A DNA stretch of 32,893 bases from Candidatus Latescibacterota bacterium (GTDB taxonomy: Bacteria > Latescibacterota > UBA2968 > UBA8231): the NCBI GenBank assembly GCA_022820485.1, contig JAJEFJ010000037.1, forward strand, positions 1 to 32,893, in the 5' to 3' direction. The position numbers and the translations under genes were made by a program. Below, in pieces: positions 1 through 7,768 of the stretch. The notes under the pieces are model-generated. The model saw nothing but the letters and a program-made list of their open reading frames with translations. It made no database searches and was not told the origin of the DNA. Every line of letters starts with the position of its first letter. The first letter of the stretch is position 1.

Positions 1-1
1 G

Positions 2-277
2 TACGAATCGTCAATTGTGCAGTATTTCACGGAAAAGGCCCTTGAGCAAGGCATTGAGCAAGGCATTGAGCAAGGCATTGAGCAAGGCATTGAGCAAGGC
101 ATCCGCGAAAGAATCCACGAAGTGCTAGAACTGCGCTTTCAGCCGACGACCGTGCGCCGCTTAGCCGACCAGATTGCGGCCATTGACGATGTGCCGCGTC
201 TCAAGCAGTTGCATCGGGCGGCCATACAGGTGCCTAGCCTCGAAGCCTTTAGTAACCTGCTAGACGCCGAAGAGTAG
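2..277 (+). CDS. C-terminal part of Rpn/PD-(D/E)XK transposase-like nuclease family protein (partial)
   Basis: The frame is open to the left edge of the window, so the gene is cut and the catalytic N-terminal part lies outside. What remains is about 91 residues: a short lead, five EQG(I) repeats, then a helical tail rich in Arg, Leu and Ile that ends in LDAEE. Repeated EQGI/EKGI linkers followed by a tail of this kind are typical of the Rpn (recombination-promoting nuclease, PF04754-like) and DUF4351-type families that are abundant in cyanobacteria and FCB-group genomes. An internal GTG at 17 could be read as a start, but the open upstream frame and the family pattern argue that it is an internal codon. 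Function is inferred only from the tail, so the family call is moderate and activity is unknown. Confidence 0.55.
   Translation, partial: YESSIVQYFTEKALEQGIEQGIEQGIEQGIEQGIRERIHEVLELRFQPTTVRRLADQIAAIDDVPRLKQLHRAAIQVPSLEAFSNLLDAEE
42..101 (+). repeat. 12-bp tandem repeat, five perfect copies
   Basis: The unit TTGAGCAAGGCA occurs five times head to tail without a mismatch (42-53, 54-65, 66-77, 78-89, 90-101). It is in frame and encodes the (L/I)EQG repeats of the Rpn-like tail. Perfect identity at DNA level suggests recent slippage expansion, and copy-number change would leave the frame intact. Confidence 0.95.
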
Positions 278-350
278 GACGAGATACCCGCTAGGCCTTT
301 GACGGCCAACACGGGCGAAGCACCTTGACTCCCAACCAAGAGGAATACCC

Positions 351-995
351 ATGAGCCAATACTGGATTGAAGACGGACAAACGCTGCTATTCATCGGCGA
401 CAGTATCACCGACTGCGGTCGCCGCGGTGCCGAGACCCCGCTGGGCAACGGGTACGTGCGCCTGTTCACCGAGTTGGCCACGGCCCGCTTCCCCGAGCGG
501 CGAGTCCGCTACATCAACAAAGGCATCGGCGGCAACCGCGTCACCGACTTAGCTGCCCGCTGGCAGGACGACGTGCTCTATCACCGGCCGGACCGGCTGT
601 CCGTCAAAATCGGCATCAACGACCTGCACAGCCATTTGCGCGGTGCCGAAGACAGCGTCGATCCGGCCCGCTTCGCCGCTGTCTATGAACAGTTGCTAGA
701 GATCACCCAAAACGAGCTAGGCTGTCCCCTCGTCTTGCTCACCCCGTTTTACATTTCTACCGACCACAACGGCCAAACCTTCCGCAGCCAAGTGCTCGAA
801 CTCCTGCCTCGCTACATCGAAGTAGTGGAGCAACTAGCCGAGCGCTTTGACGCCCGCCTAGTGCGCTTGCACGACATCTTCCAACGGCAGCTCCAGTACC
901 GCGACGCCGATACCTTCTGCCCCGAGCCGGTCCACCCCAACCAAGCCGGACATCTGGTCATCGCCCAAGCCCTGATGGATGCCCTGACTGCGTAG
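351..995 (+). CDS. SGNH/GDSL hydrolase (esterase/lipase-type, probably carbohydrate esterase)
   Basis: A 214-residue protein with the SGNH blocks in order. Block I is GDSIT with nucleophile Ser18, block II is GIGGNR, block III is GIND, and block V is VHPNQAGH with His195. The usual Asp three residues before the catalytic His is Glu192 here (EPVH instead of DxxH). There is no signal peptide, so it is probably cytoplasmic. Length and motifs fit the single-domain SGNH hydrolases that deacetylate sugars or hydrolyse small esters. AGGA at 341-344 sits six bases before the ATG and supports this start. It stands alone on the plus strand. The substrate cannot be read from sequence; deacetylation of a glycan fragment is a guess from the sulfatase- and glycosidase-rich neighbourhood. 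Confidence 0.85.
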   Translation: MSQYWIEDGQTLLFIGDSITDCGRRGAETPLGNGYVRLFTELATARFPERRVRYINKGIGGNRVTDLAARWQDDVLYHRPDRLSVKIGINDLHSHLRGAEDSVDPARFAAVYEQLLEITQNELGCPLVLLTPFYISTDHNGQTFRSQVLELLPRYIEVVEQLAERFDARLVRLHDIFQRQLQYRDADTFCPEPVHPNQAGHLVIAQALMDALTA

Positions 996-1246
996 CAGGG
1001 ACGCGCACGGTCTCGCCATCGTCGAATCTAAGCGGTGGAACTTACCTCTCCCCTGCGCCGTCAACCCATCAGCGTCTTCTACCCAAACATTTCACAAAAC
1101 AGAATCTCTGCGTACATTTATAAGTCCCCCCTAATCCACACCCGTTACCCAAGCAGAATAGGATTCGTCCGACCATCTCTTGATTGCACGGAACAAATTG
1201 AACTGCCCACACCGAGTACACTCTAACCTTATGGAGAACACGTAAT

Positions 1247-3556
1247 ATGCCGATCCGCTTAGCCCTACTCGCCCTCGCCGTTGCTCTTTGGAGTTGTGGA
1301 GACGACGATTCTGCACCAACGGCTGCGGCCGTCGATTCGATGATCGCCACCGCGGATTCCATGCTAGTCGCTGCCAATACCATGATCGCCACGGCCGATT
1401 CGATGATTACGGCTGCCAATGCGATGGTTGCCGCAGACGCCGATTCGACCATTGCGGCCGACGCCGCTTCCATGCTGGCCGCTGCGAATGACATGACGGC
1501 TACCGCTAATTCGATGATCGCCGCCGCCAATGCGATGGTCGCTGCGGACGCCGATTCAACGATAGCCGCCGATGCGGCTTCCATGCTGGCCGCTGCCAAC
1601 ACCATGATCGCCGCGGCTGATTCCATGCTGGCTGTCGCCGGTTCACTGCTGGCTCCAGAAGCGGTTCTGCGGCCCACCGGCGAGTTAAAGCCTTGGGATC
1701 TTTCGTCCATTGTCACCGCGGACGAAGTGCGGGCCATGCCGCCGGGCATGACCGTATTCATGCGCACGGAATTTGCCAACGGCGAACTGGCCGACCTCGA
1801 AATGACGTTTGTCCAAGTGGTCGATGATTTTCTGCCGCCGATGCCGATTTACATGTTTGAAGCCTCCGACCCGGCGCTGATACAAATCGGCGGCGTAGCA
1901 CAAGGCATGAGCGGCTCCCCGGTTTTTACCGAGCAGGGCACTTGGGGTGCTATTGGGTATGGATTTAACGGCCAAACCAGCCCGCCGTACTACGGTTTTG
2001 CCACCCCCATCGAATGGGTCATTGGCACACAGGGGCTCGTGCCAGCGGCCAAGCCCACCGCCACGTGGGAAGGATACAGCATCAGCCCCCTAGAAATCCC
2101 CTTGCTCAACACCGGACTCAATGGGGTGCGCTCGCTGCCGGAAGGGCGTTCGTCCCTGCTGAGCAAGACCGTTGCCGCCGGCCTGACCCAAGAGCGCCAA
2201 GCGAGCTTTGAGGCCGGCCGGCCCCTGACGGTTGGGTTGCTGCTCGGCGAGCTTACGCTCGGCGCGTTGGGCACCATATCGTACGTCGATGGCAATCGGG
2301 TCTATGGGTTTGGGCATCCGATGAATAGCTCGGGGCCGGTCGAGCTTCCCATAATTGAAGCCAAGGTGATCGGCGAAGTTTCCAACTTGTCCTCTGCGTT
2401 CAAATACGGGACGCTCAATCCAACGGTGCGCGGAACGCTGACCGAAGACCGCTTGCCGGCCGTGCGCGGCGTGCTCGGCGAAGAGCCGGATTTAGTGCCG
2501 ATTAAGAGCGTCTATGCGTTTCCGTCCGGTAGCGAACTCGAACTTACGCACCGGATGGCCGTCGGCATCAGCCCGTATGCCTCGCTCGATTTGGTCTCCA
2601 CTGCCTTCTTTTTTCCCTTGGCCAACCGGGTTGACAACGATCCTGAACACAGCATCCGCGTTACAACGGACATTGCTTTTACCGGCTCGGATTCAACCCT
2701 CACCCGATCCCGGCTTTACTCCTCACCAGGCGGCCGGCTCTTAGCTTCCATCTACGATGCCTACGGCGACGTGTCATTCGCCCTCGAGGAACTGATGACG
2801 CGAAACGATTACGCCGTCTATGTGCGCGAGGCTGCCGTACAGGTCGAAGTGATTCCCGGCACTCGTTTTGCCACCCTAGGGCAGGTTACGGCTGATTCGG
2901 TCGTCAGTCTTGGCAGTGCGCTGAACATTACCACTGCGCTGCGCGTGGGACGCACTGAAGACCGAGAAGTCGAGCTAGCCCTCAGCGTGCCGGATACGCT
3001 GTGGCCGGGCTTTTACCAACTCGAAGTGGGATCCGCCGCAACATTAGGACCCGATGAGCTACTGTTCGCTCCACCGCAGTATGGCCCTCCCACTGAGGAA
3101 TCGCTCGACGATGTTTTCGCCCGCCTGAATAAACCCGACGAGAACGTCCTCTTAAAAGCTCGCTTGGCGTTTGTCGCACCACCCCTTCCCCCACCACCGC
3201 CTGAGTTTGAAGGAGAGGCGGGCGAAGGGATGCCGGAAGAGGGTGAGACCGAAGCAGAAGAAGGCGGAACCGAAGGGGCGGAGGAGCCTGAAGGCGACGG
3301 CGAAGCAGAAGGGGACGGCGAAGAAGGGGACGGCGAGGAAAGTAGCGAGGACGAATCCGAAGGCGAAGAAGGGGAAGGTGTAGAAAGCGAACCCGAAGAC
3401 GGCTTTGATGATTTTCCGTCGCCCGAAGATTTTCCGCCCGGCCCCCCACCCGCGCCCCCGGCACCCATTTCGACGCAGCAAGACGTCGATCTATTGCTCC
3501 AAGGTATCCAATTCCTCGAGGTAGAAGTAGTAGCAGGGGAAGAAGTAGAAGAATAG
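1247..3556 (+). CDS. Lipoprotein with SpoIVB-type (S55) peptidase domain, alanine-rich stalk and acidic C-terminal tail
   Basis: 769 residues. A short hydrophobic signal ends in ALWSC (Cys17), a lipobox-like site with an unusual Trp, followed by GDDD, so the protein is probably lipid-anchored. Residues about 28-136 are an Ala/Met/Asp/Ser heptad-like stretch (ADSMIAA, ANAMVAA), with a 25-residue block at 57-81 repeated at 94-118. Next comes a peptidase S55-like domain with GMSGSP at 220-225 (candidate nucleophile Ser222 or Ser224) and GFGHP with His357. As I recall it, Ser before His is the reverse of Bacillus SpoIVB but is common in S55 homologues outside Firmicutes. The C-terminal region holds about 80 residues dominated by Glu, Gly and Asp, then a Pro-rich segment. 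GGAG at about 1232 supports the start. The target protein is unknown. Confidence 0.75.
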   Translation: MPIRLALLALAVALWSCGDDDSAPTAAAVDSMIATADSMLVAANTMIATADSMITAANAMVAADADSTIAADAASMLAAANDMTATANSMIAAANAMVAADADSTIAADAASMLAAANTMIAAADSMLAVAGSLLAPEAVLRPTGELKPWDLSSIVTADEVRAMPPGMTVFMRTEFANGELADLEMTFVQVVDDFLPPMPIYMFEASDPALIQIGGVAQGMSGSPVFTEQGTWGAIGYGFNGQTSPPYYGFATPIEWVIGTQGLVPAAKPTATWEGYSISPLEIPLLNTGLNGVRSLPEGRSSLLSKTVAAGLTQERQASFEAGRPLTVGLLLGELTLGALGTISYVDGNRVYGFGHPMNSSGPVELPIIEAKVIGEVSNLSSAFKYGTLNPTVRGTLTEDRLPAVRGVLGEEPDLVPIKSVYAFPSGSELELTHRMAVGISPYASLDLVSTAFFFPLANRVDNDPEHSIRVTTDIAFTGSDSTLTRSRLYSSPGGRLLASIYDAYGDVSFALEELMTRNDYAVYVREAAVQVEVIPGTRFATLGQVTADSVVSLGSALNITTALRVGRTEDREVELALSVPDTLWPGFYQLEVGSAATLGPDELLFAPPQYGPPTEESLDDVFARLNKPDENVLLKARLAFVAPPLPPPPPEFEGEAGEGMPEEGETEAEEGGTEGAEEPEGDGEAEGDGEEGDGEESSEDESEGEEGEGVESEPEDGFDDFPSPEDFPPGPPPAPPAPISTQQDVDLLLQGIQFLEVEVVAGEEVEE

Positions 3557-3562
3557 CACCAA

Positions 3563-3592
3563 TGTAGGGGCGGTTCGCGAACCGCCCCTACA
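3563..3592. repeat. Perfect 30-bp palindrome between convergent genes (candidate bidirectional terminator or dispersed palindromic element)
   Basis: The two 15-base arms are exact reverse complements (left arm TGTAGGGGCGGTTCG) with no spacer. It begins seven bases after the stop of the S55 gene and lies before the stop of the minus-strand enolase gene. No T-tract follows on either strand, so classical intrinsic termination is uncertain. Similar GTAGGGGCGG palindromes are known as dispersed elements in several bacterial phyla. A smaller stem, ACCGG/CCGGT (3596-3600 and 3608-3612), follows it. Confidence 0.75.
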
Positions 3593-3624
3593 CCTACCGG
3601 TTCGACGCCGGTGCGTACCGTCCT

Positions 3625-4719
3625 TCAATAATCCGCCACCGACCCATCCCGCAGCCGATTATCCGGCCACCTAAACTGCCGACCGCTTTCCTGCCCCACG
3701 GCAATGGCCCGTTCCTCGTCGATCTCCACGCCCAATCCCGGCCCCTCCGGCAGTGACGCATACCCTTCGGCATCCAACGTCCACGTCTTGTGCGCCACGC
3801 CTTCGGGCAATTGGTGATCGTAGCCCTCGTGGATGAGGAAAAACGCCACCGAGGCCGCCACGTGTAAGCTCGCCGTCAGGCCCAGAAACGACATGGTGCA
3901 ATGCGGGGCAATCGGCACGTGATGCGCCTCGCACAAAGCAGCGACCTTCTGCATCTGGCTGATGCCGCCGCCGTGGCCGCAGTCGGGCTGCAGGATATCT
4001 ACTACTTGGGCCTCCAAAATCTCGCGCACCTCCCAGATGGTGCGGTCGCGCTCGCCAGTCGCCAACGGCACGGGCACGGCCGCACGCAGCTTCTGCATGG
4101 CCTCAATGTTGCCCGGCACCCACGCCTCTTCCAAAAACAGCAAATCGTCCGGCTTGAGATAACCGGCAAATTGCTTGACCAGCGGCAGCGGCAACATGCT
4201 GTGCGCATCGAACATCACCGCCCCATCCGGCCCCACCTTGGCGCGCGCGTCAGCCACCCGCTGCACCAACTCTGCCACCTCAGCCGGCGTCCCCGCGTGA
4301 TATTGTGCACCCCCAGGGCCGACCTTGATCGCCTTGGGACTAGGATACATCCACACCTTGTCGCGGCAGGGGCCGCCCAACAGGCGATACACCGGCACCT
4401 GGTAGAGCTTGCCAGCAATGTCCCACAGCGCCATGTCAATAGCCGAAATCACATGCACCATCAGCCCACCGCCGCGCAGGTTGCGATGGGCGCGGAACAG
4501 CCGCTGCCAGTGGTGCTCGATGCGCGTCGGGTTTTCCCCGACGATCAGCGAGCCTAACGACTCGGCCAAGGCGCAGGCGACCTTGGTCTCCATGTTGTTG
4601 ATCTCACCCCAGCCGACCACCCCCATATTCGTCTCCACCTTCACATAGCCCTTGGCCCCCACCGGAATGGCCGTCAGGCGCTCGACCCGAATGGCCGAGC
4701 CGCGATCTTCCACTGTCAT
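3625..4719 (-). CDS. Mandelate racemase/muconate lactonizing enzyme family protein, galactonate-dehydratase-like
   Basis: 364 residues with the full enolase-superfamily architecture, N-terminal capping domain and C-terminal barrel. Candidate Mg ligands are Asp171 (FDAH), Glu197 (LEEAW) and Glu223 (TGER). Candidate catalytic histidines are His173, two residues after the first ligand, and His273 (APHC). The spacings 26, 26 and 50 match the published arrangement of E. coli D-galactonate dehydratase (Asp183/His185, Glu209, Glu235, His285). This supports dehydration of an aldonic acid to a 2-keto-3-deoxy sugar acid in the cytoplasm. A strong AGGAGG lies six bases before the ATG. It is the last gene of a minus-strand run, 28 bases from the Toprim-like gene, but probably unrelated in function. 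Exact substrate (galactonate, gluconate, other) is open. Confidence 0.85.
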   Translation of the reverse strand: MTVEDRGSAIRVERLTAIPVGAKGYVKVETNMGVVGWGEINNMETKVACALAESLGSLIVGENPTRIEHHWQRLFRAHRNLRGGGLMVHVISAIDMALWDIAGKLYQVPVYRLLGGPCRDKVWMYPSPKAIKVGPGGAQYHAGTPAEVAELVQRVADARAKVGPDGAVMFDAHSMLPLPLVKQFAGYLKPDDLLFLEEAWVPGNIEAMQKLRAAVPVPLATGERDRTIWEVREILEAQVVDILQPDCGHGGGISQMQKVAALCEAHHVPIAPHCTMSFLGLTASLHVAASVAFFLIHEGYDHQLPEGVAHKTWTLDAEGYASLPEGPGLGVEIDEERAIAVGQESGRQFRWPDNRLRDGSVADY

Positions 4720-4747
4720 CTGCTTCCTCCTAGTTTGAAGTTTGTCT

Positions 4748-5386
4748 CTAACGCCATTCCGCTGCGGTTGCGACCTGCTCGACCGCCGCTGCCAGCCGTT
4801 GGAATGCGGTTAATCTGTACAGAATACTAAAATCGTCGATTATTTCAGCTACGCGATGTGCGCTCGACCGCCAATTGAAGCGCTCTAAGCGACGCCCTTG
4901 AAGTTCGCTTGCCTGACGCAGGAGATCGCGGATGAGTTGTTTGGGATCTGTCAACTCTTCGAGTCTTTGCACATCCGGCATAGCTAGCGGCTGAGTGCCG
5001 TTGGGATTGCCCGCAGCCCTTCTCAACGCAGCTTCGTCAATAAGCAACCACGCTTCCTGCATCCGAACAGGCACCACGCAGACAACGCGCACCGAACCTT
5101 CCACGGAACTTTCCTTTAGAGCTTTACGGATCTCTGCCTCGCGCACCTCGATTGGGGCACTCTCCGCGTCCCGATGCACAAAAAGCAGATCGCAAGGATA
5201 CAGTTCGACGCTCCAGTGAATGCGCTCAGAAAGTTTCTTGGGAGGATATGGTAGGCGACGCAAGTCGGCAAACTCCGCCTCGATAGGAATCGCACCGCAG
5301 GACTGGCGCAACAACCAAGTGAGAATCGGTAGAAGGGCGCGATCAGACGATCCATCCGCCAGCAGCGTGTAGCGCAGTTCCTGCAT
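4748..5386 (-). CDS. Toprim-like/DUF4276-like partner of the adjacent ATPase
   Basis: 212 residues with no confident named family. The N-terminus has a strand followed by ADGSSD (Asp11, Asp15) in the place where Toprim proteins carry the EG-x-(T/S)-(D/E) motif. A second acidic motif, LLFVHRDAE (Asp73, Glu75), follows a hydrophobic strand as the Toprim DxD motif does. The rest is predicted helical. It starts 12 bases after the stop of the ATPase gene, so the two are almost certainly co-transcribed. Pairs of a RecF/SMC-like ATPase with a small Toprim or DUF4276/DUF4435 protein are known from bacterial immunity (OLD-like and PARIS systems). A nuclease effector controlled by the ATPase is therefore the best inference. 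DNA repair is an alternative. Confidence 0.55.
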   Translation of the reverse strand: MQELRYTLLADGSSDRALLPILTWLLRQSCGAIPIEAEFADLRRLPYPPKKLSERIHWSVELYPCDLLFVHRDAESAPIEVREAEIRKALKESSVEGSVRVVCVVPVRMQEAWLLIDEAALRRAAGNPNGTQPLAMPDVQRLEELTDPKQLIRDLLRQASELQGRRLERFNWRSSAHRVAEIIDDFSILYRLTAFQRLAAAVEQVATAAEWR

Positions 5387-5398
5387 CCGATGCCAGAC

Positions 5399-6850
5399 TT
5401 ACCCAGAAAAAGACAGAAGGAGTTGCTGCATATCCTCCCTATCGACTACCCGCTTCTGCTTTGATACCTCTATGTAATTCTTAGGCAGCACCGGATTCAG
5501 ATAAGGGAGCAGGTCGCCGCGAGCAGCATCTTCGCTTACTTTGGCTCGCCAAGTATCGGACAGGCAGAGAAAGTGAGCCTTTTTACAAAGGCGTCCTTCC
5601 TCGTCTATGGCCTCTCTTGTCTTTACAAATACAACGCTATCATCCGGGACTTGTTGGAATACTGAAGGCGAGTGAGTATTGACAATCACTTGGCGTAGTG
5701 GATTATCCTCCCCAACAGGCTCTTGGGTATCCACCGCAATATCCCCGAGTAGTTTCAGTATGGCCGGAATCCGCGCCGGATGAATACCGTTTTCCGGCTC
5801 TTCCAGACAAAGCATACCCTGCATCTGCGGATCGATCTCTAAGACGGCTAACGCGAGGAAGCGCAAGGTACCATCCGACAGGGCGCGTGCAGGGTGCGGG
5901 GTCCCTTCCCCGTTTTTTACATATAAAGTCAGTAGCTCCCGCTTCTCATCTCGTTCTATATCTATATCATTCACATCGTCAATAAGCTCGGCTAGGCGGT
6001 TGGCGATCTGGCTATATATGGCTCCTCTTACTTGTTGCCCGTTATGGCGAGCCAAGCGATACAACGTAGCCGCCAAATAGCGGCCATCCGCTCCTAAATG
6101 AGTAGGTGAAACAAATTCATCGGGCCTTCTTAGTGCCGAAGGTTCCAGTTGTAGCATCTGCCAGGATTCCATCTCTCGGCGAGCGACTAACACCGTAGGG
6201 CTTTCCGCCGCATTGGCTATGGAAAGCACCGTGCGCGGCAGGTTATCGGCAGATCGGGGTAAAGGACGACCGCTACTGCCGCCATCCTGATGTAGTTTTA
6301 TGACTCTGTTATCGCCCTCTTCGGCGGTTGAAATGAAGGGAACGTGGCGCTTACCGCGCACTGCGGATTTGCGCCAGTCCTTTGCGCTGTGAGGAAATAA
6401 AAGGTGTTGGGAGGCGTCGCGTTGGGCGATGGGGACCAATTCTTCCTTGACAATAGCGAGTGCACCTCTCACCAAGCTATCGTCCGTCTCTCGGTAAGCA
6501 AGCTCTAGAGAATAGCGCAAAGATGTAATACTGGCCTCAGCCTCCTGCCCCAAGTCGTCGATGGCCTGTCGTGGCACGATCATCTCTGCTTCAAAAATTA
6601 TGCGCTCGGCATAGTGGTCTCCCACGCGATGGAAAAGATCGCGTACGTGTGCTGTGCGGCTATCTTGATCGCGCACGGCGGCGGCGGCTTCCATAAGCGT
6701 GTGATTGGCCAGTGCGCTCAAAAACCGAATCGCGTCGAACAAGTTTGACTTACCCACCCCATTCGGACCAACTACACAGGTAAACGGACCGAGGTACAAA
6801 TCCACATCCACCAAATTCTTGAAGTTAGAGACTTTCAGTCTGGTCAACAT
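5399..6850 (-). CDS. AAA family ATPase, SMC/RecF/ABC-type (AAA_21-like)
   Basis: 483 residues. The N-terminus (LKVSNFKNLVDVDL) is the typical start of RecF/OLD-like ATPases and leads to a Walker A GPNGVGKS at 28-35. Toward the C-terminus are an ABC signature-like segment LSDGTLR (324-330), a Walker B LCLEEPENG with Glu350/Glu351, and an H-loop NTHSP with His393. The middle part (about 50-300) is a variable helical insertion without a clear zinc hook. GGAG seven bases before the ATG supports the start. It is the first gene of a two-gene unit with the Toprim-like protein. The segment looks less GC-rich than its neighbours, consistent with acquisition. Likely role is an ATP-driven sensor in an anti-phage or DNA-surveillance system; activity is inferred. 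Confidence 0.8.
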   Translation of the reverse strand: MLTRLKVSNFKNLVDVDLYLGPFTCVVGPNGVGKSNLFDAIRFLSALANHTLMEAAAAVRDQDSRTAHVRDLFHRVGDHYAERIIFEAEMIVPRQAIDDLGQEAEASITSLRYSLELAYRETDDSLVRGALAIVKEELVPIAQRDASQHLLFPHSAKDWRKSAVRGKRHVPFISTAEEGDNRVIKLHQDGGSSGRPLPRSADNLPRTVLSIANAAESPTVLVARREMESWQMLQLEPSALRRPDEFVSPTHLGADGRYLAATLYRLARHNGQQVRGAIYSQIANRLAELIDDVNDIDIERDEKRELLTLYVKNGEGTPHPARALSDGTLRFLALAVLEIDPQMQGMLCLEEPENGIHPARIPAILKLLGDIAVDTQEPVGEDNPLRQVIVNTHSPSVFQQVPDDSVVFVKTREAIDEEGRLCKKAHFLCLSDTWRAKVSEDAARGDLLPYLNPVLPKNYIEVSKQKRVVDREDMQQLLLSFSG

Positions 6851-7024
6851 AGGTCATCTCCTCATTCGGAGGGCTTACATCTCTTAGTTCGCCCACGACC
6901 GCTCACTATGCCAGATGTCCAAATAATAGGCAACCTCTTAAACCCCTGCTACTCTCGACATTGGCCCTGCCAATGCCTCGTTCTTAGCTTAAATGAATAC
7001 CCGCACTCAACGACAGGAGACATC

Positions 7025-7765
7025 ATGGTCGAAACGAACGACATCCAACGCCCCCCCAAAGACCTCATCGATACCCTCGCCCCTATTTCCAGTGCGACCG
7101 CAGCCGGCGAACTAGCCCGCTTGGGCATCCGCGACCCCCACATCCAAGGCCCCGTCTCCCGCACCCCGGGCAAGCACGTCGTCGGCCCGGCCCTGACTTT
7201 GCAGTTTATGCCCAAGCGCGAAGACCAATACTCGGTCGATGAATACGCCGACCCGGAAAAGCAACTCCACCGCCACGCCCTGTACCACACCCAACCCGGC
7301 GACATCATCGTCGTCGATGCGCGCGGCGACATGCACAGCGGCGTCTTCGGCGAGATGATGCTCACCTTCTTCATGGGGCGCGGCGGCATCGGCGCGGTCA
7401 TCGACGGCTGCATCCGCGACTTCCCCCAAGTACTCAAAGACCTCGACATCGGGCTTTGGCTGCGCGGCACGACCCCCAACTTCCACACCCAAACCAACAT
7501 CTTCCCCTTCGCAGTCAACGTGCCCATCGCCTGCGGCGATACCCTCGTCATGCCCGGCGACATCATCGTCGCCGACGACGACGGTGCTACCGTCGTCCCG
7601 GCCCAACTCGCTCCTGAACTGACCGAAAAGGCCCAAGCCCATGCCGAGTGGGAGGACTTCAGCCGCATGAAGCTGGCCGAGGGCGGCCACCTGCGCAAGT
7701 ACTACCCGCTCAGCGAAGAAGCTCGCGCCGAATACGAAGCTTGGCGCGCTGAGCAGGAGCAATAG
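7025..7765 (+). CDS. RraA-like protein (HMG/CHA aldolase or dimethylmenaquinone methyltransferase-like fold)
   Basis: 246 residues. The ATG at 7025 has AGGAG at 7015-7019; the frame is open further upstream, but that stretch has no family similarity and no ribosome site, so the shorter start is chosen. The RraA signature is present as GAVIDGCIRD, with Asp127, Arg131 and Asp132 where class II pyruvate aldolases of this fold bind metal and substrate. A GVFGEMM loop lies before it. Proteins of this group cleave 4-hydroxy-4-methyl-2-oxoglutarate or related 2-keto acids; true RNase E inhibitors are shorter. The C-terminal extension of about 50 residues is typical of catabolic versions. It is followed after three bases by a sulfatase, so the two form an operon and may act on one degradation route. 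The substrate is unknown. Confidence 0.75.
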   Translation: MVETNDIQRPPKDLIDTLAPISSATAAGELARLGIRDPHIQGPVSRTPGKHVVGPALTLQFMPKREDQYSVDEYADPEKQLHRHALYHTQPGDIIVVDARGDMHSGVFGEMMLTFFMGRGGIGAVIDGCIRDFPQVLKDLDIGLWLRGTTPNFHTQTNIFPFAVNVPIACGDTLVMPGDIIVADDDGATVVPAQLAPELTEKAQAHAEWEDFSRMKLAEGGHLRKYYPLSEEARAEYEAWRAEQEQ

Positions 7766-7768
7766 GCC

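Noticed and set aside
42..101. CRISPR-like array
   Set aside because: The repeats are contiguous without spacers and encode an EQG linker in frame.
6908..7024. N-terminal extension of the RraA-like protein
   Set aside because: No ribosome site at 6908, no family similarity in the added 39 residues, and a good AGGAG before the ATG at 7025.
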